From the NCBI GenBank assembly GCA_964351995.1, contig CAYGQE010000028.1, forward strand, positions 4,973 to 68,972: 64,000 bases of DNA, given 5' to 3'. Below, piece after piece: positions 60,423-64,000 of the stretch. A program made the translations under genes and the position numbers. The notes beneath the pieces were generated by a model. The model was given only the letters and a program-made list of their open reading frames with translations. It was not told the DNA's origin and ran no database searches. Each line of letters begins with the position of its first letter. The stretch's first letter is position 1. The stretch comes from SZUA-35 sp964351995. Lineage in GTDB: Bacteria; Actinomycetota; Acidimicrobiia; Acidimicrobiales; SZUA-35.

Positions 60423-61625
60423 GTGACCGATTCCGCTGTCGAAAAGCAGACCAGTAGCCCACTGCTCACGATCCTCGTCTTCGCAGCTTTGTCGGCCACG
60501 CTTTCCAGCGGCTACGGCGTGCTCTTCACCGTGGTCGGCGATTTCCGATCTGAGTACGACATCAGCGAGGCCATGGTCGGTTTCATCATCGGCATCGGCT
60601 TCTTCGCTGGATTCTTAGCTCAAGTTTTCATCGCGCCGATCGGCGATCGTGGCAGAGCTCGACAAGTCGTTGCCTTCGGAGTCCTCATCAATGTGGTTGG
60701 TCTCATCCTGATCGGCATCGGCGGCAGCGTGGAACTGATTTTGCTCGGCCGGTTTATCTCTGGGATTGGGATCGGGTCCGCTGCGCCGGCGATTCGCCGG
60801 ATCGTGATCCTGGTCGATCCGGCGAACCTCGGGCGCAATCTCGGTTGGCTGCTCTCAGCTGATGTGTTCGGTTTTGCTCTCGGTCCAGCGGTTTCTGCGG
60901 TTCTCGTTGGCCCGTTTGGCCTCGCCGCACCGTTTCTCGTGATCGCGGCCCTCGCACTGATGCTGCTGCCCAACCTGTGGAGGGTCAACGTCAGAGAAGA
61001 CAAGGCAGCGACCGCTCAACGGCTTGCCCTTGACCTCCTGTCAGACAAAGCGGTGGCCGGCGGTGTGATGCTTGGCGCCGGTGTGTTCTTGATGATCGGC
61101 GGCTTCGACGCACTTTGGGACGTTGTTCATGAAGACCTCGGAACGAATGACTTCATCGCCAACCTCGGCATCACCTTGTTCGCTCTTCCGCTGATCTTCC
61201 TGGGTCCCTATAGCGGCGTCCTTGCGCAGCGGGTCGGGCCGTTCATCATGGGTTCGATCGGCCTCGTTGCCGGAGCGTTCTTCATGACGTCCTACGGTCT
61301 TTTGCCAAGTGGCAACTGGATCTTTGCGTTTGCCATGTTCCATGCGGTCACCGATGGGCTCACGATCGCTGCCTCCGGTGTTGCCATCGGCCTTGCCGTG
61401 TCAGACGAGCGCCAGGCTGGGGCTCAGGGGCTGATCGGTGCTGCGCAGGCGATCACCGCTGGAACGACGGCGATCGTGGTTGGTGCGCTGTACGGCAGCG
61501 CTGGTCGGTTCGTGGCGTACAGCGCAACGGCGGCGGGCATTCTCGTCTGCGTAGCCATTGCGCTCTACTTGGGCCGCGATTTCCGGAGGGAAAGGAAAGC
61601 CGCAGCTGTTGCTGCCGCCAGCTGA
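60423..61625 (+). CDS. MFS transporter
   Basis: 400 aa, twelve helices. Major-facilitator signatures include the loop 2-3 motif IGDRGRARQVVAFG and the helix 4-5 region GRFISGIGIGSAAPAIRRIV. A drug/organic efflux type is likely. The substrate is unknown. There is no regulator beside it. The start is GTG at 60423. It is convergent with the FtsX-type remnant. Confidence 0.88.
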   Translation: MTDSAVEKQTSSPLLTILVFAALSATLSSGYGVLFTVVGDFRSEYDISEAMVGFIIGIGFFAGFLAQVFIAPIGDRGRARQVVAFGVLINVVGLILIGIGGSVELILLGRFISGIGIGSAAPAIRRIVILVDPANLGRNLGWLLSADVFGFALGPAVSAVLVGPFGLAAPFLVIAALALMLLPNLWRVNVREDKAATAQRLALDLLSDKAVAGGVMLGAGVFLMIGGFDALWDVVHEDLGTNDFIANLGITLFALPLIFLGPYSGVLAQRVGPFIMGSIGLVAGAFFMTSYGLLPSGNWIFAFAMFHAVTDGLTIAASGVAIGLAVSDERQAGAQGLIGAAQAITAGTTAIVVGALYGSAGRFVAYSATAAGILVCVAIALYLGRDFRRERKAAAVAAAS

Positions 61626-61628
61626 CCG

Positions 61629-61815
61629 TCAGGCGTAGCTGATGGCGTCAAGCACGTTCAGCCGTGATGCTCGGCGGGCCGGGAGCGCTGCGGCCAGCAG
61701 GCCAGCGAATCCACAGACCGCCACCAGAATGGCGATGCGGCTGAACGGGAATGCCAGAGTTGAAACGAAAGAGTCGGGAAGTCCTGAGAACCTCGAGGTG
61801 GAGGCCCGATTAGAT
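61629..61815 (-). pseudogene. C-terminal remnant of an FtsX/MacB-type ABC permease
   Basis: Minus-strand frame ending TGA at 61629-61631 reads SRIAILVAVCGFAGLLAAAL, then PARRASRLNVLDAISYA, a classic end of FtsX-family permeases. Homology fades upstream of about 61815, and the rest of the gene is absent, replaced by the dnaK promoter region. It is thus a truncated fossil. Confidence 0.65.
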
Positions 61816-61841
61816 TTGTGTCCAATCTCACACTCATCAAA

Positions 61842-61862
61842 GTTGATGGTGGTACACTCAAC
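61842..61862 (+). promoter_or_regulatory. HAIR-like HspR operator upstream of dnaK
   Basis: GTTGATG, seven bases, then ACTCAAC, compared with HAIR CTTGAGT-N7-ACTCAAG: 5 of 7 and 6 of 7 positions match. It lies about 135 bp before the dnaK start and suggests HspR repression. Confidence 0.5.
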
Positions 61863-61995
61863 TAGTTATCATCTGTCCAACGTTGCCGATACTGTGACCA
61901 ACTTCCGGTCGATTCGGCCGCAGATCTCGTTCACATCAACGAACCCCAAACCGATGCACTCGCGCATCAAGAAACCCCGAAAGAGGAACCCTCCC

Positions 61996-63827
<1,832 letters not shown>

Positions 63828-63828
<1 letters not shown>

Positions 63829-64000
63829 TGTCAGACACGCCTGAGACTCCCGGGGCCGGCGACGCCGCCGACCCCGGTTTTGGCGGCGGTGCTGACAACG
63901 CTTCGGCAGCGGAAGCAGCCGCCGAGGCCATTGTCGAAGAAGCCGCCGCTGCCATCTCGGTGGAGGATCTCGTGGCTGATCTCGAACGAGTCAGCAGCGA
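63828..64000 (+). CDS. grpE: Nucleotide exchange factor GrpE, 5' part
   Basis: Only 57 codons are in the window. The Ala/Glu-rich disordered N-terminus (MSDTPETPGAGDAADPG, then AEAIVEEAAAAISVEDLVAD) leads into the expected helix. The ATG overlaps the dnaK stop, the standard dnaK-grpE arrangement. The assignment rests mainly on position. Confidence 0.8.

Overview
The window is about 64 kb of high-GC DNA (estimated by eye at just over 60% G+C) from an actinobacterium. The evidence is a dnaK-grpE start with an HspR/HAIR-like site, a GlnR-like orphan winged-helix regulator beside amt-glnK, a deazaflavin (F420)-type nitroreductase, an MDMPI-type DinB protein, egtB-egtD, an HdrD-like membrane iron-sulfur protein and a DUF222 remnant. 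A member of the Acidimicrobiia or a relative would fit, but there is no rRNA here to confirm it. No CRISPR array or rRNA gene was seen. The one intact tRNA is tRNA-Gly(CCC).

Positions 1-23000 look like chromosomal backbone rich in redox enzymes. They hold a broken DUF222 gene, an MBL-fold hydrolase, an FAD monooxygenase, isocitrate dehydrogenase, a Rieske-glutamate-synthase-like flavoprotein, an SDR/TetR/F420-type trio with a double operator, a GST, a P450, and a MarR-pirin-flavin reductase-YceI unit with a triple operator. The standout is a six-gene minus-strand operon (14436-20082). Every junction overlaps by 4 bp. It encodes a P450, a stand-alone MgsA/RarA-C-like protein, three isopenicillin-N-synthase-type oxygenases and a Rieske oxygenase. 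A deaminase, a BASS-type carrier and pyrC follow.

Positions 23000-47582 form an accretion zone at the tRNA-Gly gene. The 48-bp 3' half of the tRNA is repeated at 26188 and 28393, and a 20-bp stub lies at 24438. This reads as tandem integrations. A 2.2-kb cassette carries an AlbA_2 ATPase-like protein (element A). A 19-kb integrative mobilizable element (element B) follows, with tyrosine integrase, MobF relaxase and arm-type repeats at both ends. Cargo of element B includes a second copy (about 96% protein identity) of the Rieske-glutamate-synthase-like protein, a Rieske-TPP enzyme fusion, an antiporter, an MscS channel, a DM13 protein, egtB-egtD, an ECF sigma/anti-sigma pair, a TIR-PPP-phosphatase fusion and a DUF4062-TPR protein. 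To the left lie toxin-antitoxin pairs and decayed Fic and HExxH genes.

Positions 47583-64000 are backbone again: a polytopic membrane protein, dcd, small unknown genes, an HdrD-like electron-transfer protein, an SPFH/zinc-ribbon/coiled-coil membrane operon, the nitrogen module (GlnR-like regulator, amt, glnK), an MFS carrier, an FtsX-type permease remnant, and dnaK followed by the start of grpE.
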